Source: Nocardioides marmoriginsengisoli | Lineage (GTDB): Bacteria; Actinomycetota; Actinomycetes; Propionibacteriales; Nocardioidaceae | DNA length: 64,000 nt | Assembly: GCF_003725695.1 (NCBI RefSeq) | Contig: NZ_RJSE01000003.1 | Span: forward strand, 692,026-756,025 | Reading direction: 5' to 3' | Shown here: positions 8,083 to 17,032 of the stretch, piece after piece | How positions within the stretch are numbered: the stretch's first letter is position 1 | Layout of the letters: each line of letters starts with the position of its first letter | Program-made: the position numbers and the translations under genes | The notes under the pieces: generated by a model | Told to the model about the DNA's origin: nothing | Seen by the model: only the letters and a program-made list of their open reading frames with translations | Database searches by the model: none

Positions 8083-9006
8083 ATGCGCATCGAACAGCTT
8101 GAGTACGTCGCCGCGGTCACCCAGTACGGCTCGGTACGTCGCGCCAGCGAGCAGCTGCACGTCTCCCAGCCGGCCGTGAGCGAAGGCATCCGCAAGCTCG
8201 AGCGCGAGCTCGGGGTGACCCTGCTCGACCGGAGCCGGGCCGGGTCGAAGATCAGCCTGGCCGGCCGCGAGCTGATCCAGCCGATCGTGGACATCCTCGA
8301 ATCCGTCGGCCGGCTGCGCACCGCCGCCGGCGACCAGCTCGCGACCAGGCGGCTGGTCCGGGTCGGCACCGTCAACGCCGGCACCGCGTCGCTGGCCCTC
8401 CCGGCGATCCGGGCGTTCACCGGCGAGCACCCCGGGTCGTCGGTGGAGATCCGGAACCTGCAGCAGGAGGAGATCCAGCTCGCCCTGATGGAGGGCTCCC
8501 TCGACGTCGGCCTGATCAACCTGCTCGACGGCGACGACCTGCCCCCGGAGCTGGAGGCGGACCGACTGCTGGTCGGGCGCCCGGTCGCGGTGGTCCCGGC
8601 CGCCCACGCGCTAGCCGCCGCCGACGAGGTCACGACCGACGATCTCCGCGCCGAGCGGTTCGTCGCGATGCGGGCCGGCTACCTGATGTACCGGTTCGCG
8701 CACCGGCTGTTCGGCCCCGACCTCCCGGCCGAGTGGCACGCCACCGACGGCGCCGAGATGGGCAAGATGATGGTCGCCGAGGGGATCGGCCTGACGATCC
8801 TGCCGGACTACAGCGTCACCGGCGACCCGCTGGAACGGGCCGGCCTGATCGTCACCCGACCGCTCGCCGGCGACCGGACCACCCTCACGCTGGCAGCGGT
8901 CCACCGCCGCCAGTCCCGGGTGCCGGCGGCCGTCCGGGACTTCCTCGGACACCTACGCGAGCAGGCCGAGGACGGAGCGCCTAGCCGAGTCCGGGAATCT
9001 TCTTGA
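8083..9006 (+). CDS. LysR-family transcriptional regulator
   Basis: DNA-binding regulator of 307 residues. The N-terminal winged helix-turn-helix reads MRIEQLEYVAAVTQYGSVRRASEQLHVSQPAVSEGIRKLE, the standard LysR/CysB/CynR start. The C-terminal effector domain runs from about residue 90. The ATG at 8083 is preferred because AGGAG lies just upstream and the family begins there. A start 30 bases earlier has no such support. Divergent orientation to the monooxygenase/ABC operon makes it the likely regulator of that operon. Its 3' end overlaps the methyltransferase gene by 26 bases, tail to tail. Confidence 0.93.
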   Translation: MRIEQLEYVAAVTQYGSVRRASEQLHVSQPAVSEGIRKLERELGVTLLDRSRAGSKISLAGRELIQPIVDILESVGRLRTAAGDQLATRRLVRVGTVNAGTASLALPAIRAFTGEHPGSSVEIRNLQQEEIQLALMEGSLDVGLINLLDGDDLPPELEADRLLVGRPVAVVPAAHALAAADEVTTDDLRAERFVAMRAGYLMYRFAHRLFGPDLPAEWHATDGAEMGKMMVAEGIGLTILPDYSVTGDPLERAGLIVTRPLAGDRTTLTLAAVHRRQSRVPAAVRDFLGHLREQAEDGAPSRVRESS

Positions 9007-11752
9007 GCCCCGCACCCAGCCTGGTGTAGTTGACCCGGACGCCGTCGTCGAGGTCCAGGCTCAGCCGTAGGTCGGCCAACGGCTCCAGGACGTCCCGGTC
9101 GTACGCCGTCAGCTCCGGCCGCTGGGGTCGCGCGGTGAGGTGCTTGCGGACCGCGACCACCGTCTCCGGGGTGTAACTGTGCAGGTACGTCAGCGCTTGG
9201 AACGCCCCTCGCGAGCTGGTGAACATCCAGTAGACCGGGCGCTTCCGGAAGCGCAGCACGTGGTCGGCGTAGAACGACTTCGCCAGGTAGTCGCTTCCGA
9301 CGGCCTCGGCGACGAAGCGCCGGTTCTCCTCCAGGTGCTCCTCGCCGAAGGTCGCGGCCAGGAAGTCGTCGAGCAGGACGGGGAGAGCCGCTACCGGGAT
9401 CACGTTGTCGGCGACCTGCTCGACGGGGGCGGCGTACCGCCCGAAGAGGCACCCGACGGCGTACGAGATCAGGTCGCGGACGATGTCTGCTGACGTGGGC
9501 ACGGCCTGCACCGCGCGATCTGGCCCAGCGACCTCGGCACCGTCGTAGGCACGCGCCAGCAAGCCGTCCAGCTCGTCCTCGATCGCAGCGAGTCGCTGGA
9601 CCTCGGCGGTGCGCTGCTCCTGCAGCCCGCGGACGTACTCCGCCACCGTCCCGCGCTCGAACCCGGGCGGGACGAAGTCCGGCGAGGTCTCCTGCCGGTT
9701 CCACGCACTCCGCTGGAGGTCGACCGCCTCCCGGGCCAGCGCGACGATCCGGTCGCGGTCGGCGTCGGCGTACGGGTCCGGGAGCCGGCGGATCGCCCCG
9801 GAGTTGAAGTCGAGTGCGGGCGCGAGCGCCTCCAGGAACCGGCCGGCGACCTCGGAGTTCAGCAGCGCCAGGTAGAAGAGCCGATCCTCCTCGCTGTCCG
9901 CGAAGAGGCACTGGCCCTTGGTGTCGAAGATCGAGCCGGGGTCGGCGTACCGGGCGGCGAGGCGGCCGTGCCCGATGGTCGTCCAGGTCACCGACGGCTG
10001 GAAGTAGCGGTCCTGGTTCCAGCACTTGGCGTTGTTGGTGCTGATCAGCCCGGCCGCCAGGTTCGCGGCCTTGGTCGCCTTGATCTGCTCGCCGTCGTTG
10101 TGCCACTGCACCACTACCTCGTTGGTGCCGAACCAGCGGTGCGCGCGGCCGCCCTTGTTGTACGGCACCCAGGTCGCGTCCCGGCCGAGCGCCTCGGTCG
10201 ACACCTCCCACCAGTACCGCAGGAACCGCTCGTTGTCGCCGGTCGCCATCCCGGACCGGGTGTCGACGCGCTCCGCGATCGGCGGGAGGTGCGCGAACGC
10301 GTCCAGCAGCTCGGGCGTGAGCCAGTACGCGAACACGCCCCCCGGCAACTGGCTGAGCTGGTGCCCGTCCACGTCGAATCGCCGCCCGACCCCCACCCCG
10401 GACGTCGAGCCTGTCGAGACGCCCGCACCGCGATAGGCCTCCCGAGCCACCAGCTCCTTCCGGTCCCGCGGCACGTCCACCAGCCGGAAATACGCTCCCG
10501 GACCACTCGCCGGTGCGTTCCGCAGCACGAACGCGCAGGTGGTGACGACCTCGCCGCGGCCGACCTCGAAGGCTCCCGGCCCGAGGTGGCTGAGCGTCAC
10601 CACCGACCAGCGATCCCGTACCGACTCCCGGAGGGCGGTGTAGCTGGGCAGGAACATCCAGCCCTGCATCGTGATCATCCCGACGAGCCCGCCCGGCCGG
10701 GCCAGCGCCATCGCCCGGCCGATGAACGCGGCGTACAGGTCCAGCTTCCCGGCCAGCTGGTCCTGCCGGAGCCGCTCGACGAGCAGGTCGCTGAGGTTCT
10801 TGCTGCCCAGGTACGGCGGGTTGGTGACGACCACGTGGTAGTCGCCGGAGAGGTACGCGGCCTGCTCCCGCACCAGTCGCTCCCGGGGCCGGTCGCTGCG
10901 TCGCGGCAGCTCCCCGGGCCGGATCAGCGAGCCGAACGTGTCCGCGTGCTCGAACGCGTTCCAGTCCCCCGCGGGCAGCTCGGTGAGCTCGTCGGCCGTG
11001 AACGACACCGGTCGCAGCGCGCAGACCTGCGGCTCGATCGGCCCCGTCATCCCCCGCTGCCGCGCCTTCATCGTCAGCGCGAACGACGCCAGCGCCGCCA
11101 CGTCCGGGTCGATCTCCACGCCGTACAGGTTGCGGGTGAGGATCAGCTGCGGGATCTCCGCGGCGTCGTACCCGGCCTCGGTGTAGATCGCGTGCAGCAG
11201 GTCGAAGGCGTAGGTCAGCATGTGCCCGGAGCCGCAGGCCGGGTCGAGCACGGTGAGGTCTTCGGGCCCGCTGATCCGGAGGAAGTCGGTGTCCGGCTCG
11301 GCCGGGGTGACGTAGTACGGCATCTGCTCGGCCAGCCGCGATTCCGGATGATTCAGCAGCCACAGCCGTCCGAGGGTGTTCTCGACGAGGTGCCGGACGA
11401 TCCAGTGCGGGGTGAAGAGCTGGGTCGCCGCCGGGATCTCGGCCGGGCCGGCCTTCCGCCGCTGCTTGAAGCCGGCGAAGACCTGGTCCTTGCGCTCGGC
11501 GATCCAGGCCTGGTGCAGCCACCCGACCACCTCGACGTCCTGGCAGACCTCGTCGGTCAGCACCTCACGGACCCGCGCTCGGACGTCGGCCGGACTCGCG
11601 GGCGCCTCGAAACCGGCCGCTCCGACTACGGCGGCCACCCGCTCCTGCACGAGCCCCATGAAGCAGAGGTACGCCGCGCGCTCCCCCAGCTCCCGCTGCA
11701 GCTCCGCGCGCACCGAGGTCACCAACGATCGCAGCGCACTCGCCCGGGGCAC
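8981..11752 (-). CDS. PglX-like adenine-specific DNA methyltransferase, solitary
   Basis: Protein of 923 residues resembling BREX-type PglX. Features are TQLFTPHWIVRHLVENTLGRLW, the SAM motif DPACGSGHML (about residues 170-180), the catalytic NPPY (NPPYLGSKN), and MITMQGWMFLPSY. It should methylate adenine in a specific DNA site. PglX proteins are usually near 1,200 residues, so this is a short form. No pglZ, brxC, brxL, brxA or brxB gene lies in the window, so it is not part of a BREX locus here. It may be an orphan methylase or a methylase-nuclease of the Eco57I type. The 19-bp repeat (10401-10419) is translated in frame inside it as VSTGSTS. Confidence 0.85.
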   Translation of the reverse strand: MPRASALRSLVTSVRAELQRELGERAAYLCFMGLVQERVAAVVGAAGFEAPASPADVRARVREVLTDEVCQDVEVVGWLHQAWIAERKDQVFAGFKQRRKAGPAEIPAATQLFTPHWIVRHLVENTLGRLWLLNHPESRLAEQMPYYVTPAEPDTDFLRISGPEDLTVLDPACGSGHMLTYAFDLLHAIYTEAGYDAAEIPQLILTRNLYGVEIDPDVAALASFALTMKARQRGMTGPIEPQVCALRPVSFTADELTELPAGDWNAFEHADTFGSLIRPGELPRRSDRPRERLVREQAAYLSGDYHVVVTNPPYLGSKNLSDLLVERLRQDQLAGKLDLYAAFIGRAMALARPGGLVGMITMQGWMFLPSYTALRESVRDRWSVVTLSHLGPGAFEVGRGEVVTTCAFVLRNAPASGPGAYFRLVDVPRDRKELVAREAYRGAGVSTGSTSGVGVGRRFDVDGHQLSQLPGGVFAYWLTPELLDAFAHLPPIAERVDTRSGMATGDNERFLRYWWEVSTEALGRDATWVPYNKGGRAHRWFGTNEVVVQWHNDGEQIKATKAANLAAGLISTNNAKCWNQDRYFQPSVTWTTIGHGRLAARYADPGSIFDTKGQCLFADSEEDRLFYLALLNSEVAGRFLEALAPALDFNSGAIRRLPDPYADADRDRIVALAREAVDLQRSAWNRQETSPDFVPPGFERGTVAEYVRGLQEQRTAEVQRLAAIEDELDGLLARAYDGAEVAGPDRAVQAVPTSADIVRDLISYAVGCLFGRYAAPVEQVADNVIPVAALPVLLDDFLAATFGEEHLEENRRFVAEAVGSDYLAKSFYADHVLRFRKRPVYWMFTSSRGAFQALTYLHSYTPETVVAVRKHLTARPQRPELTAYDRDVLEPLADLRLSLDLDDGVRVNYTRLGAGLKKIPGLG
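10401..10419. repeat. 19-bp interspersed repeat, copy 3
   Basis: Reads CGTCGAGCCTGTCGAGACG. It sits inside the PglX-like gene without breaking the frame, encoding VSTGSTS between two conserved blocks. This suggests insertion into a tolerant loop. Confidence 0.75.
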
Positions 11753-11830
11753 CTCGGCATCCTCTCAGACCGGCCGGGACCTGCACACAACCTTCACACG
11801 TCGCCGACGACTTCTGACCGGTCCGGCTCC

Positions 11831-11842
11831 TAGGCTCGGAAC
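11831..11842 (+). promoter_or_regulatory. -10 element for a leaderless response-regulator transcript
   Basis: TAGGCT at 11831-11836 is followed by six bases and the ATG at 11843, with no Shine-Dalgarno sequence. This is the usual arrangement for leaderless mRNAs in actinobacteria. Confidence 0.45.
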
Positions 11843-12529
11843 ATGCCCGCACCCTCCAGGATCCTCGTGGTCGAGGACGACGCCGTGATCAACCAGGCGG
11901 TCACCGACCGGCTCCGCGGCGAGGGGTACGAGGTCGACCAGGCCTGGGACGGCCCGGGGGCGGTCGCGCTCTTCGCGGAGACCGACCCGGACCTGGTGCT
12001 GCTGGACGTGATGCTCCCCGGGTACGACGGCCACGAGGTCTGCCGCCGGATCCAGGCCGAGCGCCCGGTCCCCGTGCTGATGGTCACCGCCCGGGACGAC
12101 GAGACCGACATCCTGGTGGGCCTCGGCGTCGGCGCCGACGACTACCTGACCAAGCCGTTCCGGATGCGCGAGCTGGTGGCCCGGGTGGCCGCCCTGCTCC
12201 GCCGGGTGGAGCGAGCGACGACACTGGCCTCGCGGTCCGAGGTCGCGTTCGGCGACCTGCGCATCGACGCCGGCTCGCGCCGGGTCCAGGTCGGCGACGC
12301 CGAGGTGCACCTGACCCCGATCGAGTTCGACCTGCTGCTCTGCCTGGCCGGCAGCGTCGGCGTGGTCCTCACCCGGGAGAGCCTGTACGCCGAGGTCTGG
12401 GGTTGGTCGGGCGCCTCGGGCACCCGGACGGTCGACAGCCACGTCAAGGCGCTGCGCGCCAAGATCGGCGCGGACCGGATCCGCACCGTCCACGGCGTCG
12501 GCTACGCACTCGAGCCGGGTGCCTCGTGA
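11843..12529 (+). CDS. OmpR/PhoB-family response regulator
   Basis: Two-domain regulator of 228 residues. The receiver domain has the acidic pair EDD (11-13), phospho-acceptor D55 in LLDVMLP and K104 in YLTKPF. The winged-helix domain (about 130-225) ends in SHVKALRAKIG...RIRTVHGVGYAL, as in OmpR/PhoB proteins. The TGA overlaps the GTG of the histidine kinase, so the two form an operon and almost certainly a cognate pair. The target genes and signal are unknown. Confidence 0.96.
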   Translation: MPAPSRILVVEDDAVINQAVTDRLRGEGYEVDQAWDGPGAVALFAETDPDLVLLDVMLPGYDGHEVCRRIQAERPVPVLMVTARDDETDILVGLGVGADDYLTKPFRMRELVARVAALLRRVERATTLASRSEVAFGDLRIDAGSRRVQVGDAEVHLTPIEFDLLLCLAGSVGVVLTRESLYAEVWGWSGASGTRTVDSHVKALRAKIGADRIRTVHGVGYALEPGAS

Positions 12530-15117
12530 ACCGGGCGCTCGACGGGGTCAACTCGGTCAAGGTCAAGCTCGGCCTGCTGGTCGCGATCAGCGTCGTGGTG
12601 GCCTCGGTGGTCGCGGCGATCGGCGCCGGCAGCGGGGTGGGCTTCTGGCTCAGCATCCCGGTCACGGTGGCGCTGGCGCTCGGTGTGACCCAGCTGCTCG
12701 CGGTCGGGATGACCTCGCCGCTGCGGGAGATGACCGCGGTCGCGCGGCAGATGGCCCGCGGTGACTACTCGGGCCGGGTGACCGCCACGTCGAGCGACGA
12801 GGTCGGCGACCTGGCGCGTGCCTTCAACCGGATGGCGGAGGACCTCGCCGCGGTCGACCGGCAGCGCCGCGAGCTGGTCGCGAACGTCAGCCACGAGCTC
12901 CGGACGCCGCTCACCGCACTCTGCGCGGTGCTGGAGAACCTGGTCGACGGGGTGGCCGAGCCGGACCCGGTCACCCTCGGGACCGCGCTGGCCCAGGCCG
13001 AGCGTCTTTCCGCACTCGCCTCCGACCTGCTCGACCTCGCCCGGGTCGATGCCGGTCACGCCGAGCTCACCACGACCGCCGTACCGGTGCGGGCACTCCT
13101 GGAGCGCGCCGTGGCCGAGGCACGGGTGGTCGGCCGCGCGGTCACCTACGAGGTCAGTGTCACGCCGGCCGCGATGACCGCCCCGGTGGACGAGCCCCGG
13201 GTGCACCAGCTGGTCGCGAACCTGCTGGACAACGCGTCCCGGCACAGCCCCGTCGGCGGCGTGGTCCGGATCTCCGCGGTGGACCTGCCCGAGGGCTGGC
13301 GCCTGGAGGTCACCGACCAGGGCCCCGGCCTGCCGGTCAGTCTGCGGGACCGGGTCTTCGAGCGCTTCGGAAGCTTCACCGACACCGAGGGCGGCGGGGG
13401 CACCGGGCTCGGCCTGGCGATCGCCCGCTGGGTGACCGACCTGCACGGCGGCACCATCGGCTTCATCGACCCCGAGCCCGGCGCGACCGGTGCCCGGGTC
13501 CGCGTCGACCTCCCCCGCGAACCACGGCAGCGCACGCAGCCGCCCAGCACGGACCTTTCCCCGACGACCCAGGAGCCCGTGATGACACAGCCCCCTCTGC
13601 CCCCGTACCCGACGTCGCGCCGCGAGCCGGTCCCACCGCCCCCGTCCCCGCCGCAGGTGCCGACGACCGACCCGCTCTTCGGCAGCTTCTGGCCGGAGGT
13701 CAACCTCTCCGGGAACGCCCTCGCCGTCGTCGCGTCCGTCGCGGTCGGCGTCCTGGCCGCCCTGTTGTTCCCGGACTACAACCTGGGCCTGGGCACGTTC
13801 CTCGTGCTGCTCGCCGCGGGCGCGACGGTGCTCCGCTTCAGCGTGAACCGCCGGTCGCCGTTCACCCTCGCCTGCGCTGTTCTGTGCGCGTTGCTGGCGT
13901 CCACGGTGATGATCCGCGACGCCGAGTGGGTGGTCGTCCTCTGCCTCTTCGCCGGCGGAGCGGTCTGCGTCGCCGGGCTCGTCAACGGACGCACGCTGCC
14001 CGCTTTCGTCCTCGCCGGCATTTCCTGGCCGCTGGCCGGCATCCGCGGCCTCCCCTGGCTCGGTCGGTCGTTGCGCGAGATCACCGGTGCGCGCAACGCG
14101 GCCGTGCTCCGCACCGTGGTGCTGTCGGTGTTGGGCCTCATCGTCTTCGGCGCGCTGTTCGCCTCCGCCGACGCCCTGTTCCGGGAGTGGGCCGACGCCG
14201 TGCTCCCGGAGCTCGAGCTCGACTCCGTGATCCTGCGCGCGTTCATCACCGTCGCGGTCGGCGGCGCGGTGCTGGCGGCGTCGTACCTGGCGCTGAACCC
14301 GCCGCGGGTCGAGCCGAACGGCGGCCCGGCGCGCCCGGTCGCTCAGCGCTACGAGTGGCTGGCGCCGGTGCTGCTGATCGACGGCGTGTTCCTGGTCTTC
14401 CTCGGTGCGCAGGTCACGGTGATGTTCGGCGGCCACGACTACCTGGCCCGCACCACCGGCCTGACCTATGCCGAGTACGTGCACCAGGGCTTCGGCCAGC
14501 TCACGGTCGCGACCGCGCTGACCTTGCTCGTGGTGTGGGCCGCCGCCCGCAAGGCACCCCGGACGACGCGGGAGGACGTCGCCTGGTTGCGCGGTTCGCT
14601 CGGACTGCTGTGCACCCTCACGCTGGTCGTGGTCGGCTCGGCGCTGTACCGGATGCACGTCTACCAGGACGCCTACGGCTTCACCCGGCTGCGGCTGGTG
14701 GTGGACGTCTTCGAGGGCTGGCTCGGATTGGTCGTGATCGGTGTGATGGTGGCGGGCCTGACCGCCGGAGCGGCCTGGGTCGGGCGGGCCGCCCTGCTCA
14801 GCGGCGCGACGGCGCTCCTGCTGCTGGCCGCGATCAACCCGGACGCATGGATCGCGGAGCACAACGTGAGCCGGTACGCCGAGACCGGCAAGATCGACTT
14901 CGACTACCTCCGCGGGTTGTCCGCGGATGCCGCTCCGGCGCTGGCGAAGCTGCCGGAGGACGTCATCGACTGCGCCCTGGTCCGCGAGCCCCGGGACGAC
15001 GCCTGGCTCGAGTGGAACCTCGGCCGGCACCGCGCGGAGTCGATCCTGAAGGAGCACCAGGGCGACGCCGAGCTGACCGGGTCCGAGTGCGAGCGGGCGG
15101 CGGTCGTCGTCCGCTAG
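12526..15117 (+). CDS. Histidine kinase continuous in frame with a DUF4173 membrane protein
   Basis: Open frame of 863 codons from a GTG overlapping the response-regulator stop. Residues 1-350 form a sensor kinase: two helices (about 14-60), HAMP (about 62-112), HisKA with phospho-acceptor H123 in VSHELRTPL, and HATPase with NLLDNASRHSP, DQGPGLP and GTGLGLAIARWV. After a proline-rich linker the second half (about 380-720) has many hydrophobic helices and the DUF4173 pattern, including the late NVSRYAETGKIDFDYLRGLS. These parts are usually separate genes. A Shine-Dalgarno plus ATG at 13571-13584 could give a free DUF4173 protein of 511 residues, so the product may be a fusion, two proteins, or both. 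Confidence 0.85.
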   Translation: MNRALDGVNSVKVKLGLLVAISVVVASVVAAIGAGSGVGFWLSIPVTVALALGVTQLLAVGMTSPLREMTAVARQMARGDYSGRVTATSSDEVGDLARAFNRMAEDLAAVDRQRRELVANVSHELRTPLTALCAVLENLVDGVAEPDPVTLGTALAQAERLSALASDLLDLARVDAGHAELTTTAVPVRALLERAVAEARVVGRAVTYEVSVTPAAMTAPVDEPRVHQLVANLLDNASRHSPVGGVVRISAVDLPEGWRLEVTDQGPGLPVSLRDRVFERFGSFTDTEGGGGTGLGLAIARWVTDLHGGTIGFIDPEPGATGARVRVDLPREPRQRTQPPSTDLSPTTQEPVMTQPPLPPYPTSRREPVPPPPSPPQVPTTDPLFGSFWPEVNLSGNALAVVASVAVGVLAALLFPDYNLGLGTFLVLLAAGATVLRFSVNRRSPFTLACAVLCALLASTVMIRDAEWVVVLCLFAGGAVCVAGLVNGRTLPAFVLAGISWPLAGIRGLPWLGRSLREITGARNAAVLRTVVLSVLGLIVFGALFASADALFREWADAVLPELELDSVILRAFITVAVGGAVLAASYLALNPPRVEPNGGPARPVAQRYEWLAPVLLIDGVFLVFLGAQVTVMFGGHDYLARTTGLTYAEYVHQGFGQLTVATALTLLVVWAAARKAPRTTREDVAWLRGSLGLLCTLTLVVVGSALYRMHVYQDAYGFTRLRLVVDVFEGWLGLVVIGVMVAGLTAGAAWVGRAALLSGATALLLLAAINPDAWIAEHNVSRYAETGKIDFDYLRGLSADAAPALAKLPEDVIDCALVREPRDDAWLEWNLGRHRAESILKEHQGDAELTGSECERAAVVVR
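13571..13584 (+). promoter_or_regulatory. Internal ribosome-binding site and ATG for DUF4173
   Basis: AGGAG at 13571-13575 lies six bases before an in-frame ATG at 13582, at the kinase/DUF4173 junction. Initiation here would give a protein beginning MTQPPLPPYP. This raises doubt whether the natural product is a fusion. Confidence 0.6.
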
Positions 15118-16946
15118 GGCGTCCAGTCCTCGATCCTCGGGAGCGAGTCGAAGTGCTCGCGCAGCCAGCTGCGCACCTCGTACGTCGCTCGTACGTCGTC
15201 GCCGTTGTACCGGTGCAGCCACTCGATCGCGGACTGGTCACCCGCGACGGCCTTCCCGTGCTGGAGCATCGAGAAGTCGCCCCCGGTGTCGCCCTCGTCC
15301 CAGCTGGCCCCGATCGCCTTCCCGACGTTCTTCAGACTGCGGCCGTGGCCGGTCAGCACGTGGCGGTCCCAGACGACAGCCAGGTCGATCCACTCCGCAT
15401 CGATCACGGCGTTCAAGTCGTCGAGTGACGGAAGGTCAGGGTGGGCCGCGGCGTTGACGATCCGCCGCATCTCCCGGATCTCGGCGTTGGTCCAGTAGTA
15501 GACGCGGATCGCACCGCCCAGCGCTGCTGCCCGCTCCCGCTGCTCGGCCAGCCAGGTCCAGAACCGGAGGAACACCTCGGCCTCGGCGAGGGCGGTGAGC
15601 TCGGCGTAGGTGTCGAACGGACGGTAGTCCTCGACGACGCCTCGGACGACCGGGAGCGCGCCCCAGAGGTAGACCCGCCCGTTCTCACTGACCGAGCTGG
15701 CGCTGGACTCCATGTCGACGTCGATCTCGATGACGGCCGGGGACAGGTCGAGCGTGGCCACGCCACGCTGCTTGTGCGGCACGCCGGCGCCGATCGCCCG
15801 GGCGGTGTCGATGTGCTTGACGAAAGAGGCCCCACCCGGGCCGGTGCCGCTGAACGCGAGCGTCTCGGCGTGCAGCCGACCGTGGAGGTCGCCGGCGGTG
15901 GTGCAGCCGAGCGAGGCGAGCTCGACGAGGAGCTCCGGACGCTTGTCGAGGAGCTCCGCCAGCGGTGTCTCGCCGGTCGCACTCTGCACCTTGGCGAGCA
16001 TCGGCCCGGTCAGGGCCGAGACCACCGACGCGGTCAACGGGTCCAACGCGGCCAGGTCTGCACGTCTCAGCACCCCGCGGGCGGTGAACGCCTCGAACCA
16101 GTCCGCCTTGAAGCTCGGAAGCAACGAGATGTGGTCGTCGTCGAGAAGCTCGGCCGAGCAGGTCGCCGACCATGGGCACCTCTCGCACTCCGGGACGGCC
16201 ATCGGCAGCACCCGGCGCGGGCTCGTCGGATCGCCGGCGCGCGCAGTGGCATGCGCGGCCACCTCGATCCGGAAGCCGAACTCGTGGTCGTAGCTCTCCT
16301 GCAACGAGACGGGGTCCGCCGACCAGCCGACCTTCTCGGTCGGCGCAGCGAGATCGAGCCAGACCAGGTCTCCGGAGCGGTCGATCACGGCTCCCCGAGG
16401 GGCACCGGAGACGAACCCGAGAGCCTCGAGCGCGCGCCAGTAGTGCGCCAGCGCGAATGCGTTCTGGATCACCCGGTCGGCCTTCCAGGTGGCTCCGGCA
16501 CGGTCGACGAGCTCCGCCGGCGCCGCGAGCGTCGAGACCCGCACCGTCTTCTTGGCGTGCGACTGGGTGACACCGTGCAGCTGGATCTCGACGGGAACGT
16601 AGCCCGCCGCTTCGCGCAGCAGGATCCGCGGACTACCCATCCGGCCGTTCGCCGCGTCGATCGGCAGCCGCGGGTACAGGATCAGCTCAGCGCCAGACTC
16701 CAGCGCGGCAAGGGTCTGGGCCTCGGCGTCCGGCCCGGGTTGGACCACGGTCGCCGAAGGGTGCAGCCGGGCGAGCTGCGCGAGGATGTCGGTCCGGTAG
16801 TCGGCCGCCGCGTCCAGGTGCCCCTGGGCGGTGGTGGAGACCTCGGAGCGCTCGGCGGCGGCTGGCGGCAGCACGTCGTACTGGACCCGGACCGCGCAGC
16901 TCGACGCGGCGCGCGGGCCGAGCGGCTTCACGGTCGTTGGGCTCAC
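15114..16946 (-). CDS. TM0106-family RecB-like putative nuclease
   Basis: Protein of 610 residues with the layout of TM0106/YprB-type proteins. The N-terminal part resembles PD-(D/E)XK nucleases and contains cysteines of the RecB type (CERCPWSATCSAELL). A middle helical region follows (about 270-360). The C-terminal RNase H-like domain has IEIDVDMES, HGRSLKNVGKAIG and YNGDDVRATYEVRSWL, giving the acidic D/E...D set. It probably acts on nucleic acid ends in repair, but biochemical function is unproven. The stop overlaps that of the DUF4173 gene by four bases. It follows two WYL regulators on the same strand. Confidence 0.8.
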   Translation of the reverse strand: MSPTTVKPLGPRAASSCAVRVQYDVLPPAAAERSEVSTTAQGHLDAAADYRTDILAQLARLHPSATVVQPGPDAEAQTLAALESGAELILYPRLPIDAANGRMGSPRILLREAAGYVPVEIQLHGVTQSHAKKTVRVSTLAAPAELVDRAGATWKADRVIQNAFALAHYWRALEALGFVSGAPRGAVIDRSGDLVWLDLAAPTEKVGWSADPVSLQESYDHEFGFRIEVAAHATARAGDPTSPRRVLPMAVPECERCPWSATCSAELLDDDHISLLPSFKADWFEAFTARGVLRRADLAALDPLTASVVSALTGPMLAKVQSATGETPLAELLDKRPELLVELASLGCTTAGDLHGRLHAETLAFSGTGPGGASFVKHIDTARAIGAGVPHKQRGVATLDLSPAVIEIDVDMESSASSVSENGRVYLWGALPVVRGVVEDYRPFDTYAELTALAEAEVFLRFWTWLAEQRERAAALGGAIRVYYWTNAEIREMRRIVNAAAHPDLPSLDDLNAVIDAEWIDLAVVWDRHVLTGHGRSLKNVGKAIGASWDEGDTGGDFSMLQHGKAVAGDQSAIEWLHRYNGDDVRATYEVRSWLREHFDSLPRIEDWTP

Positions 16947-17032
16947 GGGTCCTCCAGGTGGTTGCGGGAACAGAGGCTACGGCGAGCCCCCGACAGAGGG
17001 GCGACGAAGGCGTGGAGGCCTTGAGGACCAGG

